The notes below the pieces were generated by a model that made no database searches, had not been told where the DNA came from, and saw nothing but the letters and a program-made list of their open reading frames with translations. Both the position numbers and the translations under genes were made by a program. 64,000 bases of DNA from Pararge aegeria (taxonomy: Eukaryota; Arthropoda; Insecta; Lepidoptera; Nymphalidae): NCBI RefSeq assembly GCF_905163445.1, contig NC_053200.1, positions 496,001 through 560,000 on the forward strand, given 5' to 3'. The first letter of the stretch is position 1. Each line of letters opens with the position of its first letter. Positions 21,605-34,345 of the stretch are shown here, piece by piece.

Positions 21605-24600
21605 TCAGAGACATAGGGGTAGACAATACTAGTTTCAGAAATCGATAGTCAACAATGCAGTTTGTAGTTGCTTCTTGGAAAGAAAGTCTTAAGTGTCATT
21701 CTAACAACAGTACTGATGCATATCTGAGAGAAAAACGGTTACTATGCATTTAAACGGGCCGTGAAAAACAAACTAAAAAGATACAGTAATATTGCGAAGG
21801 TTCAAAACTGTTTCAATTACATGCTTTAAGGCCTCGTGTGAGTCAAAGTGGATGTATATTTTTAAATTCACGACACGCATGAGCAACAAGTACGCGGGCG
21901 AGGGCGCAAGGCGCAGGGCGCAGGGCGGCAGGTTTATGAGCATTCCTGTTCCCTTTGTGAACGACAAACTGCCGACTCGCAATTACGGTTGACCGCGGAG
22001 CGCCGGTTCCAGCTACACTTACAAATTGCTATTGCCGTTTACCGGAAATGTGACGTTTACACTCTCAAACCTTAGCTTAATACATATGTTAGTTGAAGAT
22101 GGGAACGAGCTAGATTTAAAGTAACTATTTAAACGAAAGAAAAATAATCATAAGTCGGCTACATCCAACACTAAATAACCAGTCGGACACATATTTTTAT
22201 ATTTAATAGGTAGCTTATTAGTACACCGCGACGCTTTCAGATCGAATGCGAACCGTAACTCATCAAGCGACTCGCCCTTTTTTAATATGATTTTAATTTA
22301 GGGTTTAGCGACGCTAGACATATTTGGGTTATGGTTAGTCGAAATATGCTGACATACATCTTATTTAAAGTTTAAAAAAAACTAGCTCTCTATGCCTGCC
22401 ACAAAAATAAACAATTCCTACGTGTTTACCTAGTACAAAAACATTCACATTTCTTAAAAAAAAAGCAATCCTGCACCACTTGAAATAATTTGCATAACTG
22501 GAATAAGATTTGATATGATTTGCAAAATGGGAAAACATTTACAAAGCCTTTCTAGCTGCAGGTAGAAGTTTTGTAGATATTATTTTACCCGTTGTTACAA
22601 AGATTAGCTCGTGCAGACAAATATAAACAGTTGGATCAACATTAGGATAATCGCTTAATATGAAGCATCTTTTCGAAATCATAAACAGACACAAATATAG
22701 TTACAGATAGTTTTATTAAATAGATTTATAATTCAAAAAAAGAACATTCGCTTTGAAAAACAACCTTTTTTTAAGGCTTTGTTCTAAGACTTTCTTTTAG
22801 CAAAAGTCGGTCTACCCTTGAATGTATTCCGATTCATCTTCCGCAGATCCCAAATGGCCAAGTTATCATGGAAAAACATTAAAGCCAGCGTTTCTGGCTC
22901 AAAGGCGTTTGTTTCGCAATTCCAAAGCTTTATGTGGTAATTTGGCAAATGCCTGGAGCCTTGGGCCAGGCGCTAAACAAAACGCCATCGTTTACGTAAC
23001 TCGTTATAAATTACCGTTATTTAGCCATTATTTGGCTATTGCTCGATTTTGGTGCTCTCTCGCCAAATTGACTAACCAATTTAGATCTACGGCGCCAAAG
23101 CACTTCTTTATATTTCTTATAAATGTACTGACAGTAGTTTGTGGCTCCGAAACATGCTCGCCAACAATTAGTGACCGATAAGAAATTCTGTAAATACGTA
23201 TTTTTAACTTATTGTAATACTTAACGGACGAAAGTGCTTGGTTAAATATATATCTATAATTATATATCTTTTCTTAAATATAGTTCAACGGTTACATACA
23301 ACGATAATAATTTTGGATTTGTCGATATTTCGACCCAGTTGCATGGTTCGTGGTCACGACGGCCTAAGGGGCCTATAGACCATATAAACTATATTTAAGA
23401 AATGTTGATTAAACACGAAAATCTTAGTTTAAAATCTTTAATTATATAACTTTTCCTGTTCTTCAATTTTAATAATTGTCTATGCAAATATAATATTCCC
23501 TGAACCCTTAAACAATCCCGTATATTTATGAAAAGGAAAAGGGCTTAACATTGGGTTTTACGCCGCCGCAGAGACGCAGCGGCATCTCTGGTAATTACAA
23601 ACTTAAGGTCTGTTCAGAAATATCAGCGTCCGGGCACTACGGATTCCTGGCCAGGGCTTGATCAGGAAATGCAGTTAATGTTTACACATGACGCATCGAA
23701 TGTCGACGTCGACGTCGTCGTTACTTACTTTCGGATAATGTTAAACTTAGCGCGAAGCTTAAGATATATTTCACTGGCTTAAGCAATACAAATCCATAAC
23801 TCAATACTCTTACTTGCTCAATAAGCTTTCTTAATCTAGGCATATTTTGTGTTACTTTATTTAAATATTTGCTACTAAAGAGCTGAATAAAAATGGATCT
23901 GAATTTAGCATAACTATGCTATGTGTTCAAAAAAACAGATATAACAGCCTTGAGAGACAATTAAAGCAAGAACAAAATTGTCAGTCCCTGACAGAGGTAT
24001 CTGGGTAGACCATTACCGCGGGCTCCAAGGGATGCAGTTAATTTAATTTTAACGCCTGTCTTCAAACACGTGTTAGGAATAAGGTTTTCCGCTTTATATT
24101 GTTGAGTTCTCGAGATAATTTTCTTTCGTGGAAAATCATTTAACCATACCAAACTTATATTATTTTTCATTCAGACATTTTTTTCACCAACACAAGTTAT
24201 TGTGATCTTGTTGCTGACGTCATTTGCACTTTTAGTACCTATTTTGCAACTAATAATAGTTAAAAAGAACACCGTGAAAATATAGCATTTCAAAAGTAAC
24301 CAAAACATCTTATGAGAGTTATTCATTTGTTTTCGCACAGAAGGTTTCTCTGTCTACCTGGAAACCGTGAATTACTAAAAAGCTGCTTTTACCACCAGGG
24401 TCACAAAGACCCCAAGTTTCATCGCCCAGGACGCTCCGTGCAGCCCCGCGAGATCCTGACAATGTGTGATCCCTTCACGTCACTCACATGTCACTTCGAT
24501 GTACATTGAATCACTTACTGCGCCCTCAGTCGTGATTAAGGAATGTCGAACAAAATCAACTACAAATGAGTACATATATTGACGTCATCTCCCCGTGTTC
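21605..24600. other. Non-coding stretch; a few low-complexity segments
   Basis: No host gene. A GC-rich GGCGCAGGG-type run lies at 21895-21935. At 23320-23395 TCGATATTTCGACCCAGTTG and GTGGTCACGACGG resemble a dispersed repeat. (GTCGAC)n occurs at 23700-23722. The open frame at 22822-23181 has no recognisable domain and is not called. Confidence 0.35.
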
Positions 24601-24632
24601 ATCTACCCTCTTATCATTTTACTGATGAATAA

Positions 24633-25143
24633 ATGAATACATTTATTATACAATGTATGATTTTGAGATGCCTTACTGATTGTATGACCCGGACTCAGTT
24701 CTTGAAAATAGAAAAACCACTGCTCTACTGGAATCGAACGATTATCACTAACAGGTTTATTACATCTAATAGACCTTATACAGTAATAGTCGATCAATCA
24801 GTGCGCCGTGCAATCATTGTTGACGTTACTATTTCACATGATAATAATTTGGTGAGAGCAGAAAAGGAAAAAGTCTCAAAATACTTGGACCCTGCTCACG
24901 AGATTACCACCATGTGGAGTGTCGAGTCAACAGTTATTGTTCCGATAGTTGTTTCAGTCAATGGTCTTCTCGCGTAGCTTCGAACAACATCTTGAGAAGC
25001 TTTCGCTTGGTTGTTGGATCAAGGGTCCTATAAAGAAGGCAGTAGTATTGAAACGGCACGTATTGCGAGGAGGTTCCTCACTCTGGAGCCCTGACCGCCG
25101 GTTGCTTAAGTACTCAAAAGCGGAGGAGTGGTTTTTGTTATAA
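24633..25143 (+). pseudogene. C-terminal remnant of a LINE polyprotein (restriction-like endonuclease type)
   Basis: The frame at 24633-24977 contains LLYWNRTIITNRFI, RRAIIVDVTISHDNNLV and EKVSKYLDPAHEITTMW, then VPIVVSVNGLL. The +1 frame from 24949 continues with SFEQHLEKLSLG and KKAVVLKRHVLR. This order follows the C-terminal endonuclease region of non-LTR polyproteins annotated as R2-type in insects; the VDVT segment corresponds to the PD-(D/E)XK-like core. A one-base frameshift near 24975 and a decayed end show it is dead. It is followed by poly-T and poly-A-rich DNA at 25145-25195. The clade is uncertain. Confidence 0.55.
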
Positions 25144-25149
25144 AAACGG

Positions 25150-26220
25150 TTTTTTTTTTTTAAATTTATACTACTGAAAATAAAAAAAAAATAGTATATA
25201 AATAAGTGATAGGAAAAATAGTGAGAATGGTCGTTTGTGGATCCCGAGGTACTGGGTGCAATATACAGTTCGGGCCTAAAAAATTAATAAGATATTAGAT
25301 TGGCGTCAATGGTGAAATAATACCTCCCCCAGCCTCACGCCAGCTCTCCCTGCCGTTCATCGCAAAGGTCCATCGATCACGCCGCGCGATCCATCGTTTA
25401 TTTGCGCAGCGAGTAATGGGTAATGCATAACGGATGTAAATCCATCGGAGCCGCGCGCGGCTGCTAGCGACACGTTACCGATTGCTTTATTTAAGTACAG
25501 TGAGTCGTGAGCTCAAACAAATTTTCATACACCTTTATTCATCCATGAATATTTTTTAAAACTTCAATCATTGCCAAGACTGAACTGGTGAAACAAAAAA
25601 GCATATGACGCAAATCCATTGTTCAAATACGTGCTATGGTCGTCGACTGCACACAAAAAGTCTTACAAAAAACCATTTTCAACTTTTGCTTGCCCTACAT
25701 TTATTTCCCGAAAAACCTTATTCGGACTTGTACAAAGGTTTAAAAATAATTTACCAAATAGGTCCAGCCGATCTCATAAACAAAATAGAAACGTGTGCCT
25801 TTTGATGCTGTAAAGTACGTGCTAAATGGTTTTTACACTTTGCCACTTTCTGGCCTGGCATGTGCTTACCAACGTACAACATTCTCTACATTCTAGACGT
25901 ATGAGAGCTTTCATCAAAATTATACGCGGCAGTTAATCGCGCGCCATGTTTGTTTGCAAACGATCGGTTCTCCCACTGCTGCAAAGTCTACTCGGCTGAA
26001 ATTCAGTTCAGCGCCGCTCAATATTGACTGAACACCGCTCCATTCGCATTTGTGCAGTGCGGATGCAGATAACATAGCTTGGAAAGCAAAAGCCGACCCA
26101 CTAGAACTGTGGCGTGCGAGACTATATAAATAAACTATTGCTGCACGTAACAGGGTGTAATAAAGAATCGCACAACCATTTGAACGTCCTATCAGTCGAC
26201 TACACCTGTCGCCAGGTGGA
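25150..26220. other. Non-coding stretch
   Basis: Starts with a T-rich then A-rich low-complexity run (25150-25195), and has a GC-rich patch near 25380-25470. No gene is recognised; the overlapping open frames near 25605-25813 lack any domain signal. Confidence 0.35.
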
Positions 26221-26224
26221 GCGA

Positions 26225-26425
26225 TCAACTAAATTTGGGCCACTCATCATCAACATCATATGAACCGATAGACGTCCACTGCTGGACATAGGTCTTTTGT
26301 AGGGAGTTCCAAATTCCACAATTTTGTGCCGTTTGGGTCCAGCGGCTACTTGCGACGTGCCTTATTTCATCTGTCCACCTCGTTGGGGGATGACCAACGC
26401 TGCGCTTACCAGTGCGGGCTGCCAA
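26225..26425 (-). pseudogene. RTE-type LINE 3' terminus (C-terminal coding fragment)
   Basis: Minus-strand frame with RTGKRSVGHPPTRWTDEIRH, SRWTQTAQNCGIWNSLQKTY and VQQWTSIG, the canonical RTE polyprotein C-terminus. It is followed within a few codons by an ATG/ATC-rich 3' tail (CATCATCAACATCAT at 26247-26261 on the plus strand), so this is a 5'-truncated insertion retaining the 3' end. About 60 codons stay open. Confidence 0.75.
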
Positions 26426-26428
26426 CCC

Positions 26429-26466
26429 GAAAGGATGAACATTGGGACCCCAACGTTCATCCTTTC
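26429..26466. repeat. Snap-back palindrome, ~17-bp arms, 2-4-bp loop
   Basis: GAAAGGATGAACATTGG (26429-26445) pairs with CCAACGTTCATCCTTTC (26450-26466) with one mismatch. It begins right at the edge of the RTE fragment. Confidence 0.85.
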
Positions 26467-26821
26467 TCCGGACTATGTGCTTTGGGCTGCTCTTACTAGA
26501 TTATAAACAAAATGACACCGACCGTTGTCCGACAGTAGCGACACATTTCAACAGCCCCTTTTCTCGTGCGATTCGATTTCTCGTTATGGACACCACCACG
26601 CCACAGGGAGGTCCGGTGTTTACCTTTTTTCTTCGTGGCTGGGCCACGGGCGCGCTTTCGCATGCATCCGCGACTTCTCTCTCCCTCTCTGCGTCTCAAC
26701 AGCCCCTAGCCAAAATATACCCCATGACTCTAATATCATAGTATATAGTTCATTGCAACCGACACAAGGAAACGCTTTACATAAAGGCCTTCCCTCACCA
26801 TTTTTTTATTATCTTTTTATT

Positions 26822-26905
26822 TGAGTAGTAGCAGAGCTCATCCGAGAAAGCACTACCACCGATTAATACTGCCGCCAATCAGCATCGCTGTTTTCCACAA
26901 CCTGA
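26822..26905 (+). repeat. Repeat family E fragment
   Basis: GTAGCAGAGCTCATCCGAG, CACTACCACC and CTGCCGCCAATCAGCATCG match the order of blocks in the fuller copies at 33220-33480 and 59635-59880. Confidence 0.55.
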
Positions 26906-27094
26906 AATTGTTAAAATTGACCCCCGTGATTTATCATTAGAGCAACACAAAGAAACGAACTTACAAACATGCATGTAAGCATTCTCGCGATTACGGTTTA
27001 CGTGACTTTGCAGCAACTACTACTATAATACCTATTCGACAGACATGTATACAGAATAATAATAATGTAATTAAATAAAAATAATTTGACGGCT

Positions 27095-27230
27095 GGAAAC
27101 GTTTGTGGGATGAACGTGTCTGGGTGCTTATATGCATAGTATAAGTCTTTGTGTATATTATTCATCTTAGTAGCCATAAAACAAGTTACTTTGGAGCTAA
27201 ATGGCAATGTGTGTATTGACGTAGTATATA
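27095..27230 (+). mobile_element. SINE family B body
   Basis: GGGATGAACGTGTCTGGGTG, ATTATTCATCTTAGTAGCC and ATAAAACAAGTTACTTTGG correspond to the body of the family B copy at 44752-44972. The tRNA head is missing. Confidence 0.55.
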
Positions 27231-27308
27231 AATTATATGTATACAAAAAAAAAATTATATACATATAAATAGAGAGTCACGCTGTCGCGCTTTTTATATT
27301 ATTTTCTA

Positions 27309-27480
27309 CTAGCTGTTGCCTGCGCTTATCGTCAAATTTTAGCATGGTATTTTTTACAAATCCCGAGGGAACCTCCGTCCTTTCAACTTCTTCAAAAATC
27401 AATTCGATTTATTGTAATAGTTAGGGCGGAAAGTAAAAAAAAACAAACAAAAACACACTTTCGCATTCATAATATTAGTT
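27309..27480 (-). mobile_element. Helitron, short non-autonomous copy
   Basis: Begins CTAGCTGTTGCCTGCGC, has ACAAATCCCGAGGGAAC, and ends CACTTTCGCATTCATAATAT then TAGTT, i.e. the family's two ends in inverted orientation. Confidence 0.7.
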
Positions 27481-27988
27481 TAGATAAGTCGTGGCATGGT
27501 TTTAATTGTATTAAATAAATAATGTCGCCCCTAGGGTTAGATTGTTTTCCTCCTAACTGTGGACCTTTGTTCTTGTGATAGAGTCGTCGGTATAGGACGT
27601 AGTGTGGTATTCGAGCGCGTGATTTATGTCCCGCGGCCGCAAATACAGCCATCTATTATACCGGGACTGCGCCGGGACGCGTTGTTTCTGAGCGCCATTT
27701 ATATGCTTCCGGGACACAATATAATGTATGGGGAAAACAAGGAAAATATTATTAGGTATTTTATTTCCCTCGAGGTTATACCGAATGTTGGAAGCAAAGA
27801 TGGCGTAACCTATAGATTCACACACAGAAATGAATTGTTAATTTATATATAAAAGCATATATACATGTGAATCATGCGGTTAAATTTTCCCGCAGTAATT
27901 TATGTCCGTCCCCAGTAAGCAAGCAACTGATGTTTTATTTAAACCTCATAGGAATGCTTCGTGCTTGCTGTGCCAAACGTCAATATAG

Positions 27989-28095
27989 AAAATGCGAAAG
28001 TGTGTTTGTATGTCTATACTTAACGCTCTAACTAAGCAACCAATCGACTTGATTTTAGGCCCATGTTTCTCTCCGTCCTTTTAACTAACCCTATG
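27989..28095 (+). mobile_element. Helitron-like fragment
   Basis: AATGCGAAAGTGTGTTTGTA followed by TCTAACTAAGCAACCAATCG and TTCTCTCCGTCCTTTTAACT resembles the 5' part of the Helitron family in plus orientation. Confidence 0.45.
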
Positions 28096-28899
28096 CCAAT
28101 TTCGCATTTAAGTTTTTTTTAAATTAGCTTTATTGCACGACCAAAAGTGTACAAATGGCGGACTTAAAGCATGGTCTATCAACCAACCTTCGGGCGTGCG
28201 AGTAAAACGAGTAGCTAAAAACGAATGAGAGAGGATTTTATTATTATTATGCGGAAGTATCATTCTCAGCCTTTTATATCCAAGTGCAACATCTCTCTTA
28301 TAGATTTTTCCCACTGCTTCAATGTGTGTTCAATTTGCACTAAAGTAAGCCTAAACTACGCTGCTTTAGAGCTATAAATTATGTTTAGTTTAAGGTATAT
28401 GTACAACCGCAGAACGACAATGTACAATTATCCCGCCTCGGTGTACTCGTCGCCCGTGTAAGACGGCGGTATAACACGCTTGCACATTAGTGTCGTGATT
28501 AATAGCGCAGTAAATTATATCTAGTTACATCACCTCAGCCGAGCGCTAGATATCCTGATACTATTTTGAATATAGATGGTGAAACAGGAACATGTTTCGA
28601 ATAAGGCCTAAGGCTAAATCCTCAAACTGCAGAAGGAATTCACCATAAAAAGAATGAAACAGTTCAAAATTTTAGATATCATTTTAGATATCATTTGCGA
28701 CAGCAGCGATTTGAGTCATTTTGAGTGTAAACGACTGCCAATGGCACCATTACACCTGAACGTAGTAGACAGTATAATGTGTGTAATGACGGGCGCGGAG
28801 TCACACAAAGGGCTCGCGGGGCGCCGACCGCCATTGTTCGTGCCTACGCTGAGCGCCCGTTATTGTAATATAGAACAATGTTTATTTACCCCCTCCCTC

Positions 28900-30700
28900 T
28901 AGGTGGGCACCTATTGAATTTCACGACTATCAGATAGTTTATCGATAGCTTTCGGTTAATAACGAGCTTATCTAGAAACGATTTAAGGAAACTATGCTAT
29001 GATGGCATCATCAAATCAACTATGTTATGGTCATCATCGGTATTTACTACTTGTAGGCAAGATACTACAGATTATAAGTGATGGCTGCACAGCTGCTTAG
29101 CACGTTCGGATCACGAGGTTTCTCGTTTCGATTTTTCGATTTCGGGTTCAGGCAAAAAAAAAATATTTTTTTCTGATAGAATAAGCTCAGTACAAGCTCT
29201 GAATAAGGAAATTCTAGTAGTCCTAAAAGTGAGCATGGGAGAGTTACGCCCACTTTTGCATATTTAAATCTACTTACAAAATTTCGGCCTTCATGAATAC
29301 AAGACTAGCATGTATATCTAAATGCACTTACTTATGTTTAATTTTTTTTTAATTCTTTTCATAATAATATAATAAAAGAACATCTCTTAATAAAGATATC
29401 CTTACATAATATGTAAGTAATCAAGTAAAAAATTCATAAACAAAAAAAGCTTACGTACGGAAACAAAAAAAAATCTAAAACTCCTTCGATACCTCGAGGC
29501 ATAGTACCCAAATAGGCAAAGTAATCAATATTTTCTCCTTCTCTCCAACATATAGCGCAGTGGGCAAAGCACGCAACTCCACATGAAGCAAAGTGCTCGC
29601 TTGGATAGCGCGCAGTAATTCACAGCGCCGTAGCGTAGGGCTTGCGCGCTCTTGTTTGCTGAGCCTCTTGCCGCGACCACTGGTCGAACACTACCAGAAT
29701 AGCATCTTACCATAAAAATAATAAAAAACTTCAGAGTTTGGAGCATTGTCGCAAGGTTGCCTGCCTTTCGGTATTCTATATGATATAATAAGGGGAGTCT
29801 GCTCAAGAACTGTTTGATCTAGTTTTCCTACGAGGTTGATATACCGGCGACGCGTACGAAGTGCTTTGCATCTTCGTTTCTGATTCACACCACAAGGATC
29901 TGGAATGCCCTTCCAACTTCCAATTTCCCAAGCACCTACAGTATTTATTTATTTATTTATTTAATTCTTTAAAACTAAACAAAAAATGAAAAAACATATA
30001 AATGTAATATTGTAGACCCACTTAAAGACTGCCACAACTTGCAAATAAAAACTATATTGTCAGTTAGAAGGAGAAAAAACGATTAAGAGAGACATCAGAG
30101 TACTTATAAGCTATAAGATCCATCAGGCTGTGACATAAGCTTGACGAATCTAGCACCGCGAACAAAAACATACATTTAGAATAAATTTAAAAAACAAATA
30201 CCTAAATTATATATAAAATAATATTAAAAGTATTATATGAGTACCTTCAAATCAAGAGTGAATACGCATATTCTATGCAAGCGCGCTCCACCTTAGGCAG
30301 CTTCATCACTTACCGGTGTGAATGCAGTCAAGCGATCGTCTACAAACATTTAAAAAAAACACTCAATCTAACCGAATCCATGATTTTTCTAAATATCCCC
30401 AGCATATGATAAAAGTCGGCAAATTAAAGGGAAATCAGAAGTTGCACAGGCGCTAAGTCGATGTTCTTTATTAAATGTCTGTATTTTTTTATAAGTTTTC
30501 GTTTATTAATTAATTTCTAACTTGCTCTATGTATTCTTGTTTTCTGTTATAATTTTATATTTCTGTGGCGTACAATAAAAGGGTATTCATTGATACACTC
30601 AGTAAAATCGTGGGCCAAAACATATTTTACATATTATAATGTTCGGTTTCAAAATCAAACGACAAATGCAAAAAAAAATTTGATAGATTTTTTTTTACAA
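28900..30700. other. Non-coding stretch
   Basis: No gene. A (TTTA)n microsatellite lies at 29943-29963, and A/T-rich runs are frequent. The open frames at 29525-29888 show no domain. Confidence 0.35.
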
Positions 30701-30711
30701 AAGCTTCTGTC

Positions 30712-30890
30712 ATGGCTACTAAGATGACTGATGAATATTTTTATGAATAATGTACACAAATACTTTTATCATATGTATAAACACCCAGACATTGAAACAC
30801 ATTAATGTTCATCACACAAACATTTTTCAGATGTGGGAATCGAACCCACGCCCTTGGACTACAAAAGCAGAGTCGCTGATTATAGTAAAA
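30712..30890 (-). mobile_element. tRNA-derived SINE, family B (inverted)
   Basis: Inverted copy: the complement of a B box (GGGAATCGAACCCACG at 30835-30850), preceded by GTTCATCACACAAACATTTTT and CACCCAGACATTG, which are complements of the body words at 44820-44870. Confidence 0.75.
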
Positions 30891-31187
30891 TATATAAATT
30901 TGACGAGAATTCTTAAAGGTATCGCTCTTGCCGCAATTTTACTTACTTATCCATTAATTTTGCACTCATTCAGGAACTCATTCACATATGAATTGATCAG
31001 ACTCAAAATGAATTGCTCAATTTTACATTGGCAGCAAATGCCTGATGTTATTTACTTAATACTCTTCACGAATCAGAATCAGAATAATTTTATTTACTTG
31101 AAACATTATAGTACTAATGTTATATAATTATTCATTAAAACGCTGGTACAATGTTAAGCCTAGTATAGACATGTAAATATATTCATC

Positions 31188-31476
31188 GTCATTATAATAT
31201 AAACCCATTACCGGGCTACTTCAGGTCACGGGTCCACAATGAGAAGCGTTCTACCACGCTAGCTGTACGGATTCGTTGACTTCATAAGTTCTGGAGAACA
31301 TTATGGAGAACTTACAGGCAGGCAGGTTTCCTCTGTTTTCCTTCGCCGTTAAAGCAAGTGATATTTTAATTAATTAAAACGCACATTACTTTGAAAAGTC
31401 ATAGGTGCGTGGTGGGATTTGAAATCGGCTTCCCGAAAGTGAAGCCGAAGTCCTAACCTAAGCTATCGCCGCTTTT
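31188..31476 (-). mobile_element. tRNA-derived SINE, family A (inverted)
   Basis: ATCGTCATTATAATATAAAC tail, ATTACCGGGCTACTTCAGG, CAATGAGAAGCG, GGCAGGTTTCCTC, AAGCAAGTGATATTTTAATT, and a tRNA-like head with GGGATTTGAAATCGGC near 31420. The block order equals that of the copies at 45700 and, inverted, 5018. Confidence 0.75.
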
Positions 31477-31844
31477 ACATATAACGAAAAAATGAAAATA
31501 CGAAACAGAAACGAGATTATCTAAAATCCCTATTTAATAGTAGCAGCCCTAAACTACAACCGCCGGCGCCCAGGCATTTTAAGTTTGGAGCACTTTTCTA
31601 GTGTGTAGTAAAAAGAAATGTTATAAAACGGAAAGTAGGACATAACTGAGCGCTTAGCACAGAGCCGGGCGCTACGGCTAAGTTATTGAGAAAAACCACG
31701 TCTGCTAGAACTGGGGAATTAATAATTCATAACACTTGAAATAATACTTTCAGCTTAGCTTTCCCTGCGTTATATTGCTCCTCGCTTTAGAATTAATAAG
31801 AAGTTTAGTCGATAAAAAACGGATTATTTTGTGAGCTCCTAAAC

Positions 31845-31998
31845 TCATCGACTTTCCTGGCGCAGTGGTCAGCGCTGCGATCTCAGAAGTGGGAGGCTCT
31901 GGGTTCGATCCCCGACAGGAACAATTTGAAGTTTTCAAGTTTCTGTGTTCTGGGTCTGGTGGGGAGGTTTACATCCCTACCGACAAGTGCTTCATAAG
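31845..31998 (+). mobile_element. tRNA-derived SINE, family C (3'-truncated)
   Basis: A-box-like CTGGCGCAGTGGTCAGCGC and B box GGTTCGATCCCCGACAGGA, then AATTTGAAGTTTTCAAGTTT and GGAGGTTTACATCCCTACCG. It stops at the (GAAT)n start of the adjoining LINE 3' end. Confidence 0.75.
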
Positions 31999-31999
31999 A

Positions 32000-33102
32000 A
32001 TGAATGAATGAATGAATGAATGAATACACTTTTATTGTACACCAAAGAAAAAAATAGTTACAGAGATATAAATACATATCAAGAGAGTACAATTTGGTGG
32101 CCTTATCGCTTCATAGCGATTTCTTCCAGGCAACCAATGGCGTAAAAGGAAAAAACATAGAAAAAAGGTAGGTGGTGCAATAAATAATATTAAAAATTAT
32201 ACAAATATATAAATAAAATATATATATATTATATATATCTATATAAATATAATATATATATATATAAACATATTACATATAAATACAAATAAAATATATA
32301 ACATAAATACCTATATCTCAGCTTAAAGACATTTATTTTCTCAAAAAAGAACACAATAGTTCACTTACATCGAGAATACAATAACATTTTAAAATTAGTA
32401 GATACAAAATCTCAAAGTGCTTTACAGATGTACAATATTATTTAAAAGTAAACATTTTTGCGAGTGGTTAAAGAAAAAGTTAGCGAGCGATAATACAAAT
32501 CGTTTTATAGGAAAGAGGTCGCATTAACTTAACTGAACGGTATTTTGTACATGTTCAATAACAAGTTTTTTAAACATTGGTAAACTTTTAGTGTTAATGA
32601 TTCTCTCAGGTAAATTATTGTACAACAGCACTCCCTCACACAGTATCACTTTTCTTTCCATAATTGGTTCTAGTTTTAGATAGTAAAAATTTAGTTTTAC
32701 GTTTTCTTAGATAGTTTGCGTATGTTTTTATTTGAAATCGTAATCTGTGCTTATTTTTCTTATTAAGGTGCAGGTTTTTAATGCGTTTAATTGATTTATA
32801 TTAAGAATTGTAGTCTCTGTATACAATTTATTTGTAGGAGTTAGATAGTTATACTTATAAAGAGCTGTAATAATGTTATTTTGGATAATTTGCAATTTTT
32901 TAATATGTGATTTCGCGGCGGTTCCCCAAATTTCGATGAGGTATTCAATATGGGGTTTAACTAGGGCGTTGTATATAGTAGATCTTATTTTATTTGGTAT
33001 ACATGATGATATTCTACGCAAAGCTCCTATTAAGGGCGAGATTTTTGTTTTAAGGTTGTCTATATGATTTGGCCACGTTAGTAAGATATCTAAGATCATC
33101 AT
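32000..33102 (-). pseudogene. 5'-truncated CR1/Jockey-type LINE 3' end
   Basis: A 124-codon minus-strand frame (33102-32728) has WPNHIDNLKTKISPLIGALR, KIRSTIYNALVKPHIEYLIE and IWGTAAKSHIKKLQIIQNN, the post-RT connection region of CR1/Jockey-type polyproteins. Downstream on the minus strand is a long AT-rich 3' UTR (including a TA-rich run at 32210-32300) and a short hairpin (TCGCTTCATAGCGA, 32106-32119). An AATAAAAG signal and an (ATTC)n tail at 32000-32029 follow. Endonuclease and RT core are missing. It is a relative of the full-length LINE at 13471 but not the same family. Confidence 0.75.
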
Positions 33103-33219
33103 AACATAAGAATCTAATTTAAATTTTATAATTCAAAGAAATCGTAAAGAAATCAATGAGGAGTTTATTTTTCTATGTAGTCTAACCCTTTCCAAACTTT
33201 GATACATATTATTATTTTA

Positions 33220-33480
33220 GTAGTTGCAGAGCTTTTTGTAACAGAGCTCGTCCGGGGAAGAACTACCGCCATGCTTATTTCTGCCGCTAAGCAGCATTGT
33301 TGCAACGCTGTGTTCCGGTCTGAAGCGCGTGGTTGCCGGTGTCATTACATTGCACATGAGGCTTAACAACTACGCCTCGAATCGATGGACACGGGCGGCA
33401 TGTTGCAGGACGTGCTCCTGGCATGCCCTGTGAACTGTTGCTCTGTTATAGCAGAGCAATACTTCACAGCCGGCAATTAT
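33220..33480 (+). repeat. Repeat family E, fullest copy
   Basis: GTAACAGAGCTCGTCCGGGG, AACTACCGCCATGCTTATTT, CTGCCGCTAAGCAGCATTG, GCGTGGTTGCCGGTGTC and GCGGCATGTTGCAGGACGTG occur in this order. The same order appears at 59635-59880, with shorter pieces at 26822 and 47741. Class is undetermined. Confidence 0.65.
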
Positions 33481-34116
33481 TACGCAAAAAAAGAGTATTA
33501 ACATAACCAATCAATGGAATCAAGTAGGTTCTGAAATATTTAATATTATTCAAAAATTAAACACAAATAATGAAAATCTATCTAAAATTGAATGTAGCAC
33601 GCTAAATTTCTGACGTAAATTAAGATTGTGCTGACCAAGTAGGACTAGAATAGTCGTAAAAGCCAGTCTCAAATGAATGGTAACTGCAATTAACGGAATC
33701 GAAGTTTAATGGCCGGATTCACATAATTCCAGTAACATTACGCTATATTGAGCGGCCATTAGCCAATCATGTGGAATTGATGTCCACTGCTGAGTGCATG
33801 CCGCAGCTCCAATGCGAGTTTGGTGCTAAGAAAAATTCCTAACATTAAAAGGACAGAAACCAGCGGATGTTAGGACAAAATTCGGACCTTGGCCGTTGAA
33901 ATTCGGTCCATTGAGTCGGTCACCCATTCGGTTACGTGGGGATTGTTTAACTAGCGCAATGAAGTGATTAGCGTTGTTAAAACACCCCTTACTATAATTT
34001 TGATTTTCAAGTGTACTGAATCCAGTCCAGTTACTACTGGCAGTCATATGTGTAATCCCGTGTGCCTAAGTTATGGCGACTGCATAAGTCATTACGTCGG
34101 CTCAAGGGCTTATCAC

Positions 34117-34345
34117 GGCCGTTTGGCGTAGTGGGCGTTGACACTTCTTTCTTAGTCTAAGGCCGTATGTTCGATTCCCCCAACTGAGATTTGTTTGTGT
34201 GATAAACATGAATATTTTTCAGTATCTAGATAGATTAACAGCTGTATATAATAAGCATTTATGTATTTTATTTCTAAATACGTATCACTTATCTTAGTAC
34301 CCATAACACAAGCTACGCTTACGACGTATGTGTTGTCATAATATA
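34117..34345 (+). mobile_element. tRNA-derived SINE, family B
   Basis: A-box-like TTTGGCGTAGTGGGCGTTG, B box TGTTCGATTCCCCCAACTG, then TTGTGTGATAAACATGAATA, TTTTTCAGTATC and TTAGTACCCATAACACAAGC. Matches the copy at 44752 throughout. Confidence 0.8.

Noticed and set aside
22822..23181. 119-codon plus-strand frame
   Set aside because: No recognisable domain, no splice context; base composition similar to surrounding non-coding DNA.
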